A stretch of 17,047 bases of DNA from DASPPK01 sp041479575 (GCA_041479575.1 JBGOYH010000025.1:1-17047); one strand, 5' to 3'; shown: positions 5,946 through 13,957, numbered from the stretch's first letter. A program made the numbers and translations. The notes: generated by a model not told the origin, from the sequence alone.

Positions 5946-8939
5946 TCAGGCAATCCGATAGTTTTGTTTTCCGCTTGAATTTGTCTGAGGTATCGTCATC
6001 ACAAATTGTGCTCCTTTTCCTGGTTTGCCTTTTTCTTGTATGGTCCAGCCATAGACTTCCGTCATCTTCTTTATCAAGTACAATCCATGACCAGTGCTCC
6101 CCCCTGTACTATAACCCTCTTTGAAGAGCTTGAGCTTCTCAGCAACAGGAATCCCGACACCATCATCCTCGTAGATCAGCTTAAGTCCATCTTGACCTGT
6201 TTTCTCATAGTAGAGTTTTATCCCGGCGATTTTTCGACCATACTTTAGTGAGTTGTCGATCAGATTGTAAAATAGCTGTCTTAGTAGCGAATCAGCCAGA
6301 ACACTCAACCCGTGGCAATCATTTGTCACTCTGACATTCTTCAGTCCTGAGAAGAGTGAAATTGCCTCATTAACCGTTTTCTCCACGTCAATGTATACCA
6401 GCTCTTCAGCACCCAGCATCTCGTAGGCTTTGGCAAAATCGAAAACCCTGACGGTCTGCTGAACAGCTTCTTCCATCTCATTGAGATATTCCAGAACCTT
6501 GCTGCCACTAGCCAGCTCCTTCTTTGCAAGATATACATTTCCAGTAATTGCAGATAGTTTGTTTCTGGCATCATGCCTGGTCAGACCACCAACAACACGC
6601 AGTTTCTCATTCATAATGGCTAATTCTCTCTCAGTCTTCTTCAGTAGAGAGATGTCCTTGTACACGGCAACATGACCAAGGAGTTGATTATTGACGATTA
6701 ACGGTGCCGCTGATATCGAGACTGGAATCAAGGAACCGTCTTTTCTCTTTCTGACAGTATCATGGTAGACGATTCCATTCGTGGCTTTCCTGTCTAGCAT
6801 TTCGGCTTCTTCCATCTTTTCCTTTGGGACTGCCACGTCATTGATATGTTTGCCCCTAACCTCATCCGGAGAATAATCGAAGAGTGTGGTGAAACGAGGA
6901 TTAACGTCCAAAATGTGGAAGTCTTTATCCAAGTAGACAGCAGGTTCAGGGTTGTCCATGAACAGTCTTTCGAACTTCTTTTGGCTCTCCAAGATCGCCT
7001 GTTCTGCTTTCTTACGTTCAGTGATGTCTCTGTGTATGACCTCTATGCCGATGACTCTGCCTTTCTTTTTATACGTGCTCACGCTGAGCTCAAGTGGAAT
7101 ATATTTTCGTTTCTTGTTCATTCCTCTTATTTCGTATACAAGGGGGAGTTCCTCTTCTGAGTATTTTGTTTGATATTTTTCTAGAACCATGACATGATCG
7201 TCAGGGTGGACAAAATCCAAGAACGTTTTGTCTTTCAATTCTTCATCGGTGTATCCCGAAGACTTCTTGAATGCTGTGTTGTAATCTATGAGACGCCCTT
7301 CTCTTCCAACGAAGATGCCCACAGGGTCTTGTATGCTTTCGAACAATTCCCTAAACCTTGCCTCAGATTCCACAAGTTTCTCTTCCATCTCCTTTCTTTC
7401 CTTGATATCTCTTGCTACCACGACTATCGATGTGGGTCTACCAGAAGGGTCGAGGACAAGACTTGCTGACAGCTCTCCTAAAAAGTCCTGATTGTCCTTC
7501 TTCAGCAATGCAAATTCCATGTTCTTGATATAGCCATGTTCCAATAGCTTTCTCATAGCGTCCTGAATTTTGAACCGATTCGCGGGGGCAATGAGGTCAA
7601 ACCAGCTTGTCCCAATAAGCTCTTCTTTAGAGAGATAGCCATGTAGCTTCAAGAACGCCTCGTTGCAATCAATTAACTTCGCGTTCAAATCAGACATGCT
7701 GATAGCTTCAGGAGAAGAGGCAAATATGGCTTTCAGCTTTGCTTCACTGCTGCGCACCGCCTCTTCCACTTTTTTGCGTTCAGTAACGTCTCTTAGATTT
7801 ATCTGCACTCCAGTAACATTGCTTTCTTTTGCTATAGCACGCGCGTGGTATTCCACAAGTATCTTTCCTGTGGGGACGACCAGTTCGGTTTCGTTCTTGG
7901 CAGGCTCTCCTTGAGTTACTTGTGAGAAATCCCTCATAATTGTTGGCCAGTATTCTTTGGAAACAAAATCGAGAATGTTCTTTCCGACCAAATCCTCTTT
8001 CTTGTAACCAAAACGCAAAACGGAGTTGTTTACTGTGGTAACACTTCCTTTCAAGTCTAATGTGAGTATCACGTCCATAGCGTTTTCAAACAAGTCCTTG
8101 TATTTTTCCTCTGATTCTCGAAGAGCTTCTTCTGCTTTCTTGCGTTCGGTGATGTCTCCTAGAATGGTTTGTATTCCGACAATTCTGTTGTCAGAGAATA
8201 TCGGGTTGCTTCTATACTCTGCCATTTTGTCTCCTTTCGGCGTGTGTATTTCAATTCTACCTTCTGCTGTTTTTCCCAAAGCTATTTGGGCAACGTCTTT
8301 GAGCAGTTTCGGCCAATATCTCTTGGAAACGAACTTGAGCATATTCTTTCCAAGCATCCCACTCTTGTTGAAGCCATATTCTTCTGCCGCCTTGTTTACG
8401 GAAGTCACGTTTGCTTTCAAATCAAATAGGACGATAACGTCTTTTGCGTTTTCGAAAAGATTCCTGTACTTTTCTTCAGACTGCCTAAGTGCCTCTTCTG
8501 CTTTGTTTCTTTGAACGGCTTGCCGTATGCCATGTGCCAATTCACAGTAAACTGTTTCATGGTCGCCGGTCTTGTTTACGTATTGATCTGCGCCCAGATT
8601 CAATGCTTGAATGGCAACTTCCTCCCTACCTTTGCCAGTGAAGATAATGAAGGGAATGCCGTTTCCATTCGCCCTGAGCTCTTTCAGAAACTGCAGACCG
8701 TCCTTCCCTGGCATCCTGTAGTCGGAAACAACAACATCATACGACTCTTTCTTCAATATTTCCAAGGCTTCTTCAGCAGAAGATGTCGTGTCTACTTGAA
8801 ATGGGCCTTGCATCTCCAAGCATTGCTTAGCTATCTTCAATAAGCCAGGCTCATCATCAACATGCAGAACCCGTACCGGCTTCTTCTCGTTCAGGTCAAC
8901 CACTACTTCTGCGTGAGACTCAGCAGCACATTCAGTCAT
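5946..8939 (-). CDS. Hybrid sensor histidine kinase: receiver - five PAS - kinase
   Basis: A 997-residue soluble signalling protein with no membrane segment. Residues ~20-135 form a receiver domain with acidic Asp28/Asp29, phospho-acceptor Asp73 (VVVSDYRMPG), Thr101 and Lys123. Five PAS domains follow at about 153-268, 277-392, 402-518, 526-640 and 648-765, each opening with an SE.K/R-type helix and the first two ending in DITERKKAEEALRESEEK-like linkers. The phospho-acceptor is His789 in LTRHDARNKL, an HD-x-x-N box seen in many archaeal kinases. The ATPase domain has the N box NLIDNSLKYG (~892-901), G1 DDGVGIP and G2 GSTGHGLYL. All catalytic residues are present. Having the receiver first suggests that it takes input from another kinase and relays or gates its own activity. 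No partner regulator or chemotaxis gene is adjacent, so it is an orphan. The stimulus is unknown; PAS domains may bind haem, flavin or small ligands. Confidence 0.93.
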   Translation of the reverse strand: MTECAAESHAEVVVDLNEKKPVRVLHVDDEPGLLKIAKQCLEMQGPFQVDTTSSAEEALEILKKESYDVVVSDYRMPGKDGLQFLKELRANGNGIPFIIFTGKGREEVAIQALNLGADQYVNKTGDHETVYCELAHGIRQAVQRNKAEEALRQSEEKYRNLFENAKDVIVLFDLKANVTSVNKAAEEYGFNKSGMLGKNMLKFVSKRYWPKLLKDVAQIALGKTAEGRIEIHTPKGDKMAEYRSNPIFSDNRIVGIQTILGDITERKKAEEALRESEEKYKDLFENAMDVILTLDLKGSVTTVNNSVLRFGYKKEDLVGKNILDFVSKEYWPTIMRDFSQVTQGEPAKNETELVVPTGKILVEYHARAIAKESNVTGVQINLRDVTERKKVEEAVRSSEAKLKAIFASSPEAISMSDLNAKLIDCNEAFLKLHGYLSKEELIGTSWFDLIAPANRFKIQDAMRKLLEHGYIKNMEFALLKKDNQDFLGELSASLVLDPSGRPTSIVVVARDIKERKEMEEKLVESEARFRELFESIQDPVGIFVGREGRLIDYNTAFKKSSGYTDEELKDKTFLDFVHPDDHVMVLEKYQTKYSEEELPLVYEIRGMNKKRKYIPLELSVSTYKKKGRVIGIEVIHRDITERKKAEQAILESQKKFERLFMDNPEPAVYLDKDFHILDVNPRFTTLFDYSPDEVRGKHINDVAVPKEKMEEAEMLDRKATNGIVYHDTVRKRKDGSLIPVSISAAPLIVNNQLLGHVAVYKDISLLKKTERELAIMNEKLRVVGGLTRHDARNKLSAITGNVYLAKKELASGSKVLEYLNEMEEAVQQTVRVFDFAKAYEMLGAEELVYIDVEKTVNEAISLFSGLKNVRVTNDCHGLSVLADSLLRQLFYNLIDNSLKYGRKIAGIKLYYEKTGQDGLKLIYEDDGVGIPVAEKLKLFKEGYSTGGSTGHGLYLIKKMTEVYGWTIQEKGKPGKGAQFVMTIPQTNSSGKQNYRIA

Positions 8940-9133
8940 CTAAACCACTTCTATACTCTCAGGTACCTTCGCGCGCTACTGACACACGCAGCTCCATTCC
9001 TGATAAAACAGTTATGAAACCACAATCAATACCCAAAAACGAACAAAACCGAAAATACTCCATGACTTTCCAAAGAGAAGGTCACATCTCAGACGAGTGG
9101 TGTCCAGTTCGATACAAGCTCTAGAACAATACT

Positions 9134-9325
9134 TTGATTAAAGGCAGCGAGGATGACTCTGTCAAGGATGTCATTAAGGCCCTAGCGCGCGCCTATTACT
9201 TACCTGGAGGTGCCGCCCGAATGGGAGAGAGCAGAGGAGAGGCTGCGGTAAGAGAGCTCAGAGAGGAAACTGGTCTGATAGCGACGGATTGTTCGCGCGC
9301 GTGCAAAAGGAGCCAAACCAATTGA
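9134..9325 (+). pseudogene. Nudix hydrolase remnant
   Basis: This frame holds a complete Nudix box, GAARMGE-x7-REL-x-EE-x-GL, preceded by YLPGG as in real family members. The box supplies the metal ligands for cleaving nucleoside diphosphate-X compounds. The rest of the protein is missing: only about 25 unrelated residues precede YLPGG and about 15 follow the box before the stop, against roughly 130-180 residues for a working enzyme. Two 8-base GC tracts, at 9185-9192 and 9294-9301, lie exactly where the family similarity begins and ends. The only start is a TTG at 9134 without a clear ribosome site. I interpret it as a decayed or inserted gene fragment that is unlikely to be functional. Confidence 0.6.
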
Positions 9326-9609
9326 GTTTCGAGGTCAGAGCAGAAAAAAGGAGATTTGCGGGAGATGTCGCCATGTCTTCACAGTCACAACAATCACGCC
9401 AACATCCAGAAGAGGGCTACAATAACTGTTACAAAAGACAAAAATAACTCAAGCTCCAAAGTCATCAAATAACTCGGTTCGCTAACCAGAGCATAAGAAA
9501 GCACGCCAAAAAGCGCGCGCGAATTAGGGCGTAATTGCGGGGTTGCCCTAGCCTGGTAGGCACGAATCTATCAAAGTTCAAACTTGAACCAGCGTGAAAC
9601 GCGTGCGAG
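9326..9609. other. Non-coding spacer with the second D-arm-like repeat
   Basis: No coding frame with recognisable content is seen. It contains an alternating GC tract (9513-9520), an AGGGC/GCCCT pair (9526-9549), the repeat at 9539-9560 and a GTTCAA/TTGAAC palindrome at 9576-9589. It separates the Nudix remnant from the convergent methyltransferase gene. Confidence 0.5.
9539..9560. repeat. tRNA D-arm-like repeat, copy 2
   Basis: Matches copy 1 (5741-5762) at 21 of 22 positions. Upstream similarity may extend further: both copies are preceded, about 15-27 bases earlier, by AAGCGC. The element again lies in a convergent spacer. The first seven bases (GGGGTTG) resemble a 5' acceptor strand, but no complementary strand closes it locally. 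Confidence 0.75.
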
Positions 9610-10176
9610 CTAACAAGATGAATTCTTGCAGACAGCGACGTAACACTTCAGGTCACTGTCTTCCATCGTCTCAACCTTCAACTTGGCTCTTGTCAAGATA
9701 CGTTCAAATCTTCGCTTGGTGAAAATCTTCTTCAAACCAGTAATCACGAGGACAGAGTCATCTTTTCCTACGCGTCTGATTTCTCTCAATGTCTCACTTG
9801 CGTCTGGGGTATTCTGCAGAACTGTCATGGCAAAAACATGATTGGACACGCTGTTGCTGAAAGGCATGTTATCAGCGTCGGCTTGAATCAGGTGTACGTT
9901 GGCCAGATTTCTACGGTGTACAAGTTCTTCAGCCTGCACAAGAGTTTTCTTTGATATATCTACCCCAACGACGGCGTCTGACTTTTCGGCAACGTGATCA
10001 AACAGAACTCCAGTTCCACAGCCAACATCCAGAACCACTCCAAGGGATTCCGCTTTGACATTTTTCATTGCAGCTTCAATTTTGGCTTCTTGCTCTTCAG
10101 CATAACGCATATCGTACATGTTTGCTGTCAGATCGTAGCGGCGCATCACCCTGCGCTTCTTAAGCCAGCCGCTCAT
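9610..10176 (-). CDS. Class I SAM-dependent methyltransferase
   Basis: A 188-residue Rossmann-fold methyltransferase of the Methyltransf_11/UbiE-like type. Motif I is VVLDVGCGTG at 47-56. The acidic residue that binds the ribose of SAM follows in VVGVDIS (~71-77). The QADADNMPF motif and the post-II strand HVFAMTVLQNTPD follow, then the usual REIRRVGKDDSVLVITGLK strand. The N-terminus (MSGWLKKRRVMRRYDLTANMYDMRY) is basic and fits the family's substrate-lid helix. The substrate cannot be named. It is divergent from nucS with 30 bases between the start codons, so the two may share control. The ATG at 10176 gives a natural N-terminus for the family. Confidence 0.85.
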   Translation of the reverse strand: MSGWLKKRRVMRRYDLTANMYDMRYAEEQEAKIEAAMKNVKAESLGVVLDVGCGTGVLFDHVAEKSDAVVGVDISKKTLVQAEELVHRRNLANVHLIQADADNMPFSNSVSNHVFAMTVLQNTPDASETLREIRRVGKDDSVLVITGLKKIFTKRRFERILTRAKLKVETMEDSDLKCYVAVCKNSSC

Positions 10177-10206
10177 CCATATCCTTCAGAAATCTTATGA
10201 AGGCAC

Positions 10207-11025
10207 ATGTCTTCTAAAGCTATTGGCGAAGCCAAAGTGCCACAATCAAAACCATTGAACGTTCTAGTGAACCCAAGCATCAAAGAAGCTGAAAGCGTAG
10301 TCAAAGATGCAATCTCGCACAACAGAACACTTCTCGTAGCCGGGCGATGTTGGGTGAACTATCTTGGCAGAGCGAAATCGAAGCTGGAACCGGGAGAACG
10401 CATCCTGATCATCAAAGCCGACGGCTCGCTTCTCGTTCACCGTTCGGTCGGTTATGAACCTGTTAACTGGATGCCCGGTGGCGATGTGATTCTTGGTGTT
10501 CAAATCACGGACGAAATCTTGGAGATTCGCGCTTTGAGAAAGAAACCTGTGGAATCAGTCACAATTTTCTTCGAGGAAATCCAACTTGTCTCTTCGCTTT
10601 CCCTTACCGATTCAGGCGAGTTTTCACTTTACGCAAGTGAAGAAGACATGCAAAAAGCCATTCTCGTCAGACCTGACTTGCTAGAAGAGGGTTTCAAGCC
10701 GATAACGTATGAAAAGAAGGTTGAGCCTGGTTTTGTTGATGTCTATGGCGAAGACAAGGATGGAAATCTTGTTGTTGTTGAAATCAAGCGTAAGACAGCT
10801 GGAAAAGAAGCAGCTTTCCAACTTGCAAAATACATAGAGGCGATAAGGGCTAGATCGAATCGGAAAGTACGTGGAATACTTGTGGCGCCAAGCCTAGGGA
10901 AGGACGTGCAAAGGGTTCTTGAGACTCTTGGCCTTGGTTACAAACACTTAGAACCAAAGAGATGTGCAGAGACGCTTTCGCGAACGAAAACGAAAAAGTT
11001 GGCTGAATTTTTCAAAGAAACATAA
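10207..11025 (+). CDS. nucS: Endonuclease NucS (EndoMS)
   Basis: A 272-residue DNA nuclease close to the usual length of 230-260. The N-terminal half is the DNA-binding and dimerisation domain (LLVAGRCWVNYLGRAKSKLEPGE, then GYEPVNWMPGG). The C-terminal half is a RecB-like nuclease with Asp178 (GFVDVYGEDKDG), Glu192 and Lys194 (VVVEIKRK), Gln205 and Tyr209. NucS/EndoMS cuts DNA at mismatches or at ss/ds junctions and works with the PCNA clamp, giving MutS-independent mismatch repair in many archaea and actinobacteria. The last residues, TKKLAEFFKET, form a PCNA-interacting-peptide-like tail: Leu265, Phe268 and Phe269 are present, but Thr replaces the usual Gln at 262. Inorganic pyrophosphatase follows after about 40 bases. 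All catalytic residues look intact. Confidence 0.93.
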   Translation: MSSKAIGEAKVPQSKPLNVLVNPSIKEAESVVKDAISHNRTLLVAGRCWVNYLGRAKSKLEPGERILIIKADGSLLVHRSVGYEPVNWMPGGDVILGVQITDEILEIRALRKKPVESVTIFFEEIQLVSSLSLTDSGEFSLYASEEDMQKAILVRPDLLEEGFKPITYEKKVEPGFVDVYGEDKDGNLVVVEIKRKTAGKEAAFQLAKYIEAIRARSNRKVRGILVAPSLGKDVQRVLETLGLGYKHLEPKRCAETLSRTKTKKLAEFFKET

Positions 11026-11050
11026 ATTAGCAAGTGTAACTCTTCGATTT

Positions 11051-11055
11051 GGAGG
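11051..11055 (+). promoter_or_regulatory. Shine-Dalgarno site deciding the ppa start
   Basis: GGAGG lies 9 bases before the ATG at 11065. An in-frame TTG at 11056 directly abuts this motif and so cannot use it, which supports the ATG. Confidence 0.65.
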
Positions 11056-11064
11056 TTGACAGGT

Positions 11065-11622
11065 ATGAACTTGTGGAAAGATATTCCCGCAGGCGATAGG
11101 TCGCCCATATTCCTGAATGTCGTGATCGAAGTTGCAAGCGGATCAAGAGACAAGTACGAATTCCGTTCCGATTGGGAAGCCTTTGTTTTAGACAGAGTAA
11201 TACCTTCATCAGTGGTTTTTCCAGTTGAGTACGGTTTCGTTCCTCAGACTTGGGCTGAAGATGATGACCCGCTTGACATAATGGTGCTCAGTTATGAACC
11301 GCTTGAGGTTGGCTGCATAGTCAAAGTAAGAGTAGTGGGAGTATTAGTTGTTGAAGATGAGAAAGGAGAAGACGCAAAGATACTCTCTGTTCCAGTAAAC
11401 GACGCAAGATTTGACGGTATTCACGACATTCCAGACGTACACCCGCAAAAACTCAGGGAGATTCAAGAATTCTTTGAGACGTACAAGAGACTTGAGCCGC
11501 TGAAATGGGCAAAGTTCAAAGAATGGAAGAACCTCCAAGGTGCAACGGCAATAGTCACTTCTTCAATGGAACGATACAAAAAAATGGTGGAGCTTCACCA
11601 AAATAGTTCTTTTGAAAAATGA
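11065..11622 (+). CDS. ppa: Inorganic pyrophosphatase (family I)
   Basis: A 185-residue soluble enzyme that hydrolyses pyrophosphate to two phosphates with Mg2+ and pulls biosynthetic reactions forward. The family residues align one by one with the E. coli enzyme: Glu22, Lys30 and Glu32 (DKYEF), Arg44, Tyr56 (VEYGF), the metal ligands in DDDPLD (Asp66, Asp68, Asp71), then EDEKGEDAK, supplying the Asp-Glu-Asp-Lys set, and finally the Tyr-Lys pair in TYKRLEPLKW. One difference is Phe52, where E. coli has an active-site Tyr. The start at 11065 is supported by GGAGG. It follows nucS by about 40 bases in the same direction and may share a transcript. The C-terminal tail (SFEK) is short and variable. 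Confidence 0.94.
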   Translation: MNLWKDIPAGDRSPIFLNVVIEVASGSRDKYEFRSDWEAFVLDRVIPSSVVFPVEYGFVPQTWAEDDDPLDIMVLSYEPLEVGCIVKVRVVGVLVVEDEKGEDAKILSVPVNDARFDGIHDIPDVHPQKLREIQEFFETYKRLEPLKWAKFKEWKNLQGATAIVTSSMERYKKMVELHQNSSFEK

Positions 11623-11663
11623 AAAAAGATTTCTGTCAAGGGATTTCAATTGTGCATACGTAA

Positions 11664-11673
11664 GCTTTAACTT
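11664..11673 (+). promoter_or_regulatory. Candidate TATA box of the gene at 11708
   Basis: GCTTTAACTT is centred near 11669, predicting transcription from about 11695 and supporting the TTG at 11708 as the start rather than the TTG at 11612 that overlaps ppa. Confidence 0.35.
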
Positions 11674-11707
11674 TTCACATCAGCCTAGTAACAATTCGGA
11701 GTCGAAA

Positions 11708-12118
11708 TTGGCCACACTAACAGAAAAAGTAAATATCAAACATCCAGTCGACCCGAAAAACGTGGATATTCAGAAGGATCCCTTTCACCCGACAGCTTAC
11801 ATCATAACCGTGCCGTTGGATACTGAACCCTCCTACATTTGGCACACACTGTTTGAGCAAGAACTTTGGTCCAGCCTCGACTTCTGGGACAGGAAGGTTC
11901 TCATTGTAAGCAAAGCGCTGAAACTCACCACTACACCTGATCGTGTGGAGGAGAAACTTCACTGGCTCGAAGGACTGGTGCTGGCAACAAACAAGCGCGT
12001 TGAAGAGTACAACAAGAAAGTAAGAGCAGAAAAAGATGCAAGCAAGTCAAAGATCATGGATGAAGAAGCAATCAGGAAAGACGTGTCCAGTTGGGCGGTT
12101 GGCAGAGTCAGAGGATAA
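11708..12118 (+). CDS. Unrecognised 136-residue soluble protein
   Basis: I do not recognise this protein. With the TTG start at 11708 it begins MATLTEKVNIKHPVDPKN. Residues 1-75 are mixed and contain several aromatic positions (PSYIWHTLFEQELWSSLDFWDRKV) that suggest a small folded domain. Residues ~85-125 form a charged helix (EEKLHWLEGLVLATNKRVEEYNKKV) likely to make a coiled coil. The tail is SSWAVGRVRG. There is no signal peptide, membrane segment or cysteine cluster. The frame is open upstream to 11612, which would overlap ppa by 11 bases and add 32 residues, but a TATA-like box inside that extension favours the shorter form. It converges with nre. Codon use looks normal for the neighbourhood, so I believe it is a real gene. 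Confidence 0.6.
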   Translation: MATLTEKVNIKHPVDPKNVDIQKDPFHPTAYIITVPLDTEPSYIWHTLFEQELWSSLDFWDRKVLIVSKALKLTTTPDRVEEKLHWLEGLVLATNKRVEEYNKKVRAEKDASKSKIMDEEAIRKDVSSWAVGRVRG

Positions 12119-12184
12119 GAAGCAGAAAATTGACGAGCAGACGATTTGAGTCCCATCGATCTGAGAGTCTCATCTTGGCTACCA

Positions 12185-13540
12185 CTAGCCCGACTGGACC
12201 TTGCCGAAGAAGTCCGTGATTCTTTTCTGGAACAGCGCGTTGCGTACGAGATGGCTTTCTCTTATCCAGCTTTGGAGTGGAATGGTAAATTGAGTGGCAA
12301 TTCTTCCTAACGCTTCATTCAAGGTGTTGAAGGTCAAAGGCTTCTGGCGCATGGCATTTTTCACGTTTTCCCTTACCTGCCAGACTCCCACTGGCATAAT
12401 GTAGCCCGGATGAGCTTCACGTAGAACAATCACTGTTGCCTGACGTCTTTCCTTAACCAAAAGCTCACAGACTGCTAGACGTGCCGCATAGTAACATCCG
12501 CCTATCTCAGCATAGGTTGTTCTCCCATCATGCCCTTCCCAATCACCAAACATCACGGTCTGCTTTCCATCAGGATTCCATACAGTGCCCGGATACCAAG
12601 CTTCAATTGCCTCATAGTTCCACTCGCGAGGTATCATAAGCACTTCAAAAATGTTGTCCAAATACTGTGATTCATAGACTCGGTACTCGTTGATTTCGGG
12701 TGACTGTCTGACTTGGTTCATGAGGTTTTTTGAGATGATGTCATCAACCGCTGTAATACTCCAACGCGTTGGCACGAGACGGCGGTTTTTCTCTATGCCA
12801 AAGGCTCCAACGCTGAGTGCCCTTTGGATTTTTGTTTCAAACACTCCTTTTCTGTAAAGTTCAAGAACGGCTGGCACAGCCTTAAGGTCAGTGTCGCTGT
12901 ATGCTTTCTCTATTTGTTGGTCCCATGTTGTATTGCTGATTTTCAGGTCACGTATTGGAGCTGACGGCCCAAAGGGTTGGATTTCGTCGCTGAGAAATAT
13001 TGATCCGTGAGGCTTCTTGGTGAGGGACAGCTCGACGTCTACTGGTTTGATAGCGAGAGCCAGTTCGCGGGTGCCTTGGATTATTTTTCCTGCTTCACTG
13101 AACTTCTGCACGTGCACGCGCTGTTTACCGCGAATGAGCATTGAACGGAAGGCCACGATCTCGTCCATTGACTTTCCAAACCATAGTTCGGGCAGATCAA
13201 ACATGCTTGTATCGCCTTCGACAGGCGGCACTAGTGGCCCAGCGTAAACGTTTGGATAGCCTATTCTCCCAATGAAAACGCTTGGAGGAGAAGCTCCAGA
13301 AATGTCCTCGCTACTCATCAAGGGCACGCTTTTCAGGTAATAGTTGACTTTGACAATTATTGGGCATCTGTCTTTACCGCAAAGGCGTCTTGAACCCTTG
13401 CAGACCACACATAAACCGCTTCCCGAAGCCCTCGCTGTTATCGTTGGAATTTCATCGGATCCTATGCCAGCCCCCTTGAGAACGTCATGTAGCCAAGTGT
13501 TTGAGATGCTCTTGTTGCTGCGTGTTTGGGAAAACGTCAA
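12185..13540 (-). CDS. nreA: Nre-family DNA repair protein
   Basis: A 451-residue archaeal DNA repair protein of the Nre family, linked in haloarchaea to repair of DNA damage and to PCNA. Near the N-terminus, CVVCKGSRRLCGKDRCP provides four cysteines (44, 47, 54, 59) for a zinc site. The body contains the conserved SPPSVFIGRIGYPNVYAGP strand-rich motif (~80-100), the MSSEDISGASPP lead-in, and a conserved WEGHDGRTTYAEIGGCYYAAR segment. The protein ends in QKRITDFFGKVQSG, a textbook PCNA-interacting peptide: Gln438, Ile441, Phe444, Phe445. The start is TTG at 13540, giving about 40 residues before the zinc site; a shorter start cannot be excluded. It is divergent from the 97-residue gene at 13658. 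NucS, also with a PIP-like tail, lies on the other strand about 1.2 kb away. Confidence 0.92.
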   Translation of the reverse strand: MTFSQTRSNKSISNTWLHDVLKGAGIGSDEIPTITARASGSGLCVVCKGSRRLCGKDRCPIIVKVNYYLKSVPLMSSEDISGASPPSVFIGRIGYPNVYAGPLVPPVEGDTSMFDLPELWFGKSMDEIVAFRSMLIRGKQRVHVQKFSEAGKIIQGTRELALAIKPVDVELSLTKKPHGSIFLSDEIQPFGPSAPIRDLKISNTTWDQQIEKAYSDTDLKAVPAVLELYRKGVFETKIQRALSVGAFGIEKNRRLVPTRWSITAVDDIISKNLMNQVRQSPEINEYRVYESQYLDNIFEVLMIPREWNYEAIEAWYPGTVWNPDGKQTVMFGDWEGHDGRTTYAEIGGCYYAARLAVCELLVKERRQATVIVLREAHPGYIMPVGVWQVRENVKNAMRQKPLTFNTLNEALGRIATQFTIPLQSWIRESHLVRNALFQKRITDFFGKVQSG

Positions 13541-13616
13541 TCTCTCTCGCGTAGAATGACGGTTTAAGGGTGTTATTATTCTTTCTGGGACTTGCTTGAA
13601 TTGAGAGAAGCGGTTG

Positions 13617-13625
13617 TTTTATATT
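13617..13625 (+). promoter_or_regulatory. TATA box of the 97-residue gene
   Basis: TTTTATATT predicts transcription from about 13648, ten bases before the ATG at 13658. An in-frame GTG at 13646 is followed directly by a stop codon, which confirms the ATG as the start. Confidence 0.5.
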
Positions 13626-13657
13626 GTTATGATGCGAGCATTTCCGTGTGAGACGGA

Positions 13658-13951
13658 ATGAGTAGGGAAGTTCGGTTTTACAAGGGCAAGTACAAGGTAG
13701 CCGTTCTGTCTGAAAGCAGCGGGAACTGGGTCGTAGAAGCTTTGGAACCGTTTGAAGATGAAGTATACGGCAAGATGGTAAAAGTCAAGGCTGGAGAAAG
13801 ACGAATTGTAGCTCCAAACCTGCTTTTCAAGATGGAGGGCCTGCCTCCACCCGTGAAAGAACATACTTACGAGCTGAAAATGGAGAAGAAACTCAAGAAA
13901 TTAGTCGCCGAAGAAGAGAAAAAGGAAGGCAAATCGGAACAAATCGAGTAG
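13658..13951 (+). CDS. Unrecognised 97-residue protein
   Basis: I do not recognise this small soluble protein. Residues 1-55 alternate hydrophobic and charged positions (REVRFYKGKYKVAVLSESSGNWVVEALEPFEDE), as in a small beta-barrel of the SH3 or KOW kind, continuing with YGKMVKVKAGERRIVAPNLLF. A proline-rich hinge (GLPPPVKEH) leads to a highly charged helix (MEKKLKKLVAEEEKKEGKSEQIE), probably extended or coiled. There is no signal peptide or cysteine. The good TATA box, short leader and clean start make it a credible gene. It is divergent from nre and ends 6 bases before the CCA end of tRNA-Asp on the other strand, so the arrangement is tight. The beta-barrel could bind nucleic acid, but that is only a guess. 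Confidence 0.65.
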   Translation: MSREVRFYKGKYKVAVLSESSGNWVVEALEPFEDEVYGKMVKVKAGERRIVAPNLLFKMEGLPPPVKEHTYELKMEKKLKKLVAEEEKKEGKSEQIE

Positions 13952-13957
13952 CATGTG

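Noticed and set aside
8026..8514. A 162-codon open frame on the plus strand opposite the sensor kinase
   Set aside because: It lies entirely antisense to conserved PAS domains, and its Ser/Phe-rich composition is the usual shadow of a Lys/Glu-rich gene.
11612..11707. N-terminal extension of the 136-residue unknown protein
   Set aside because: It would overlap ppa by 11 bases and span a likely TATA box. The residues are unremarkable.
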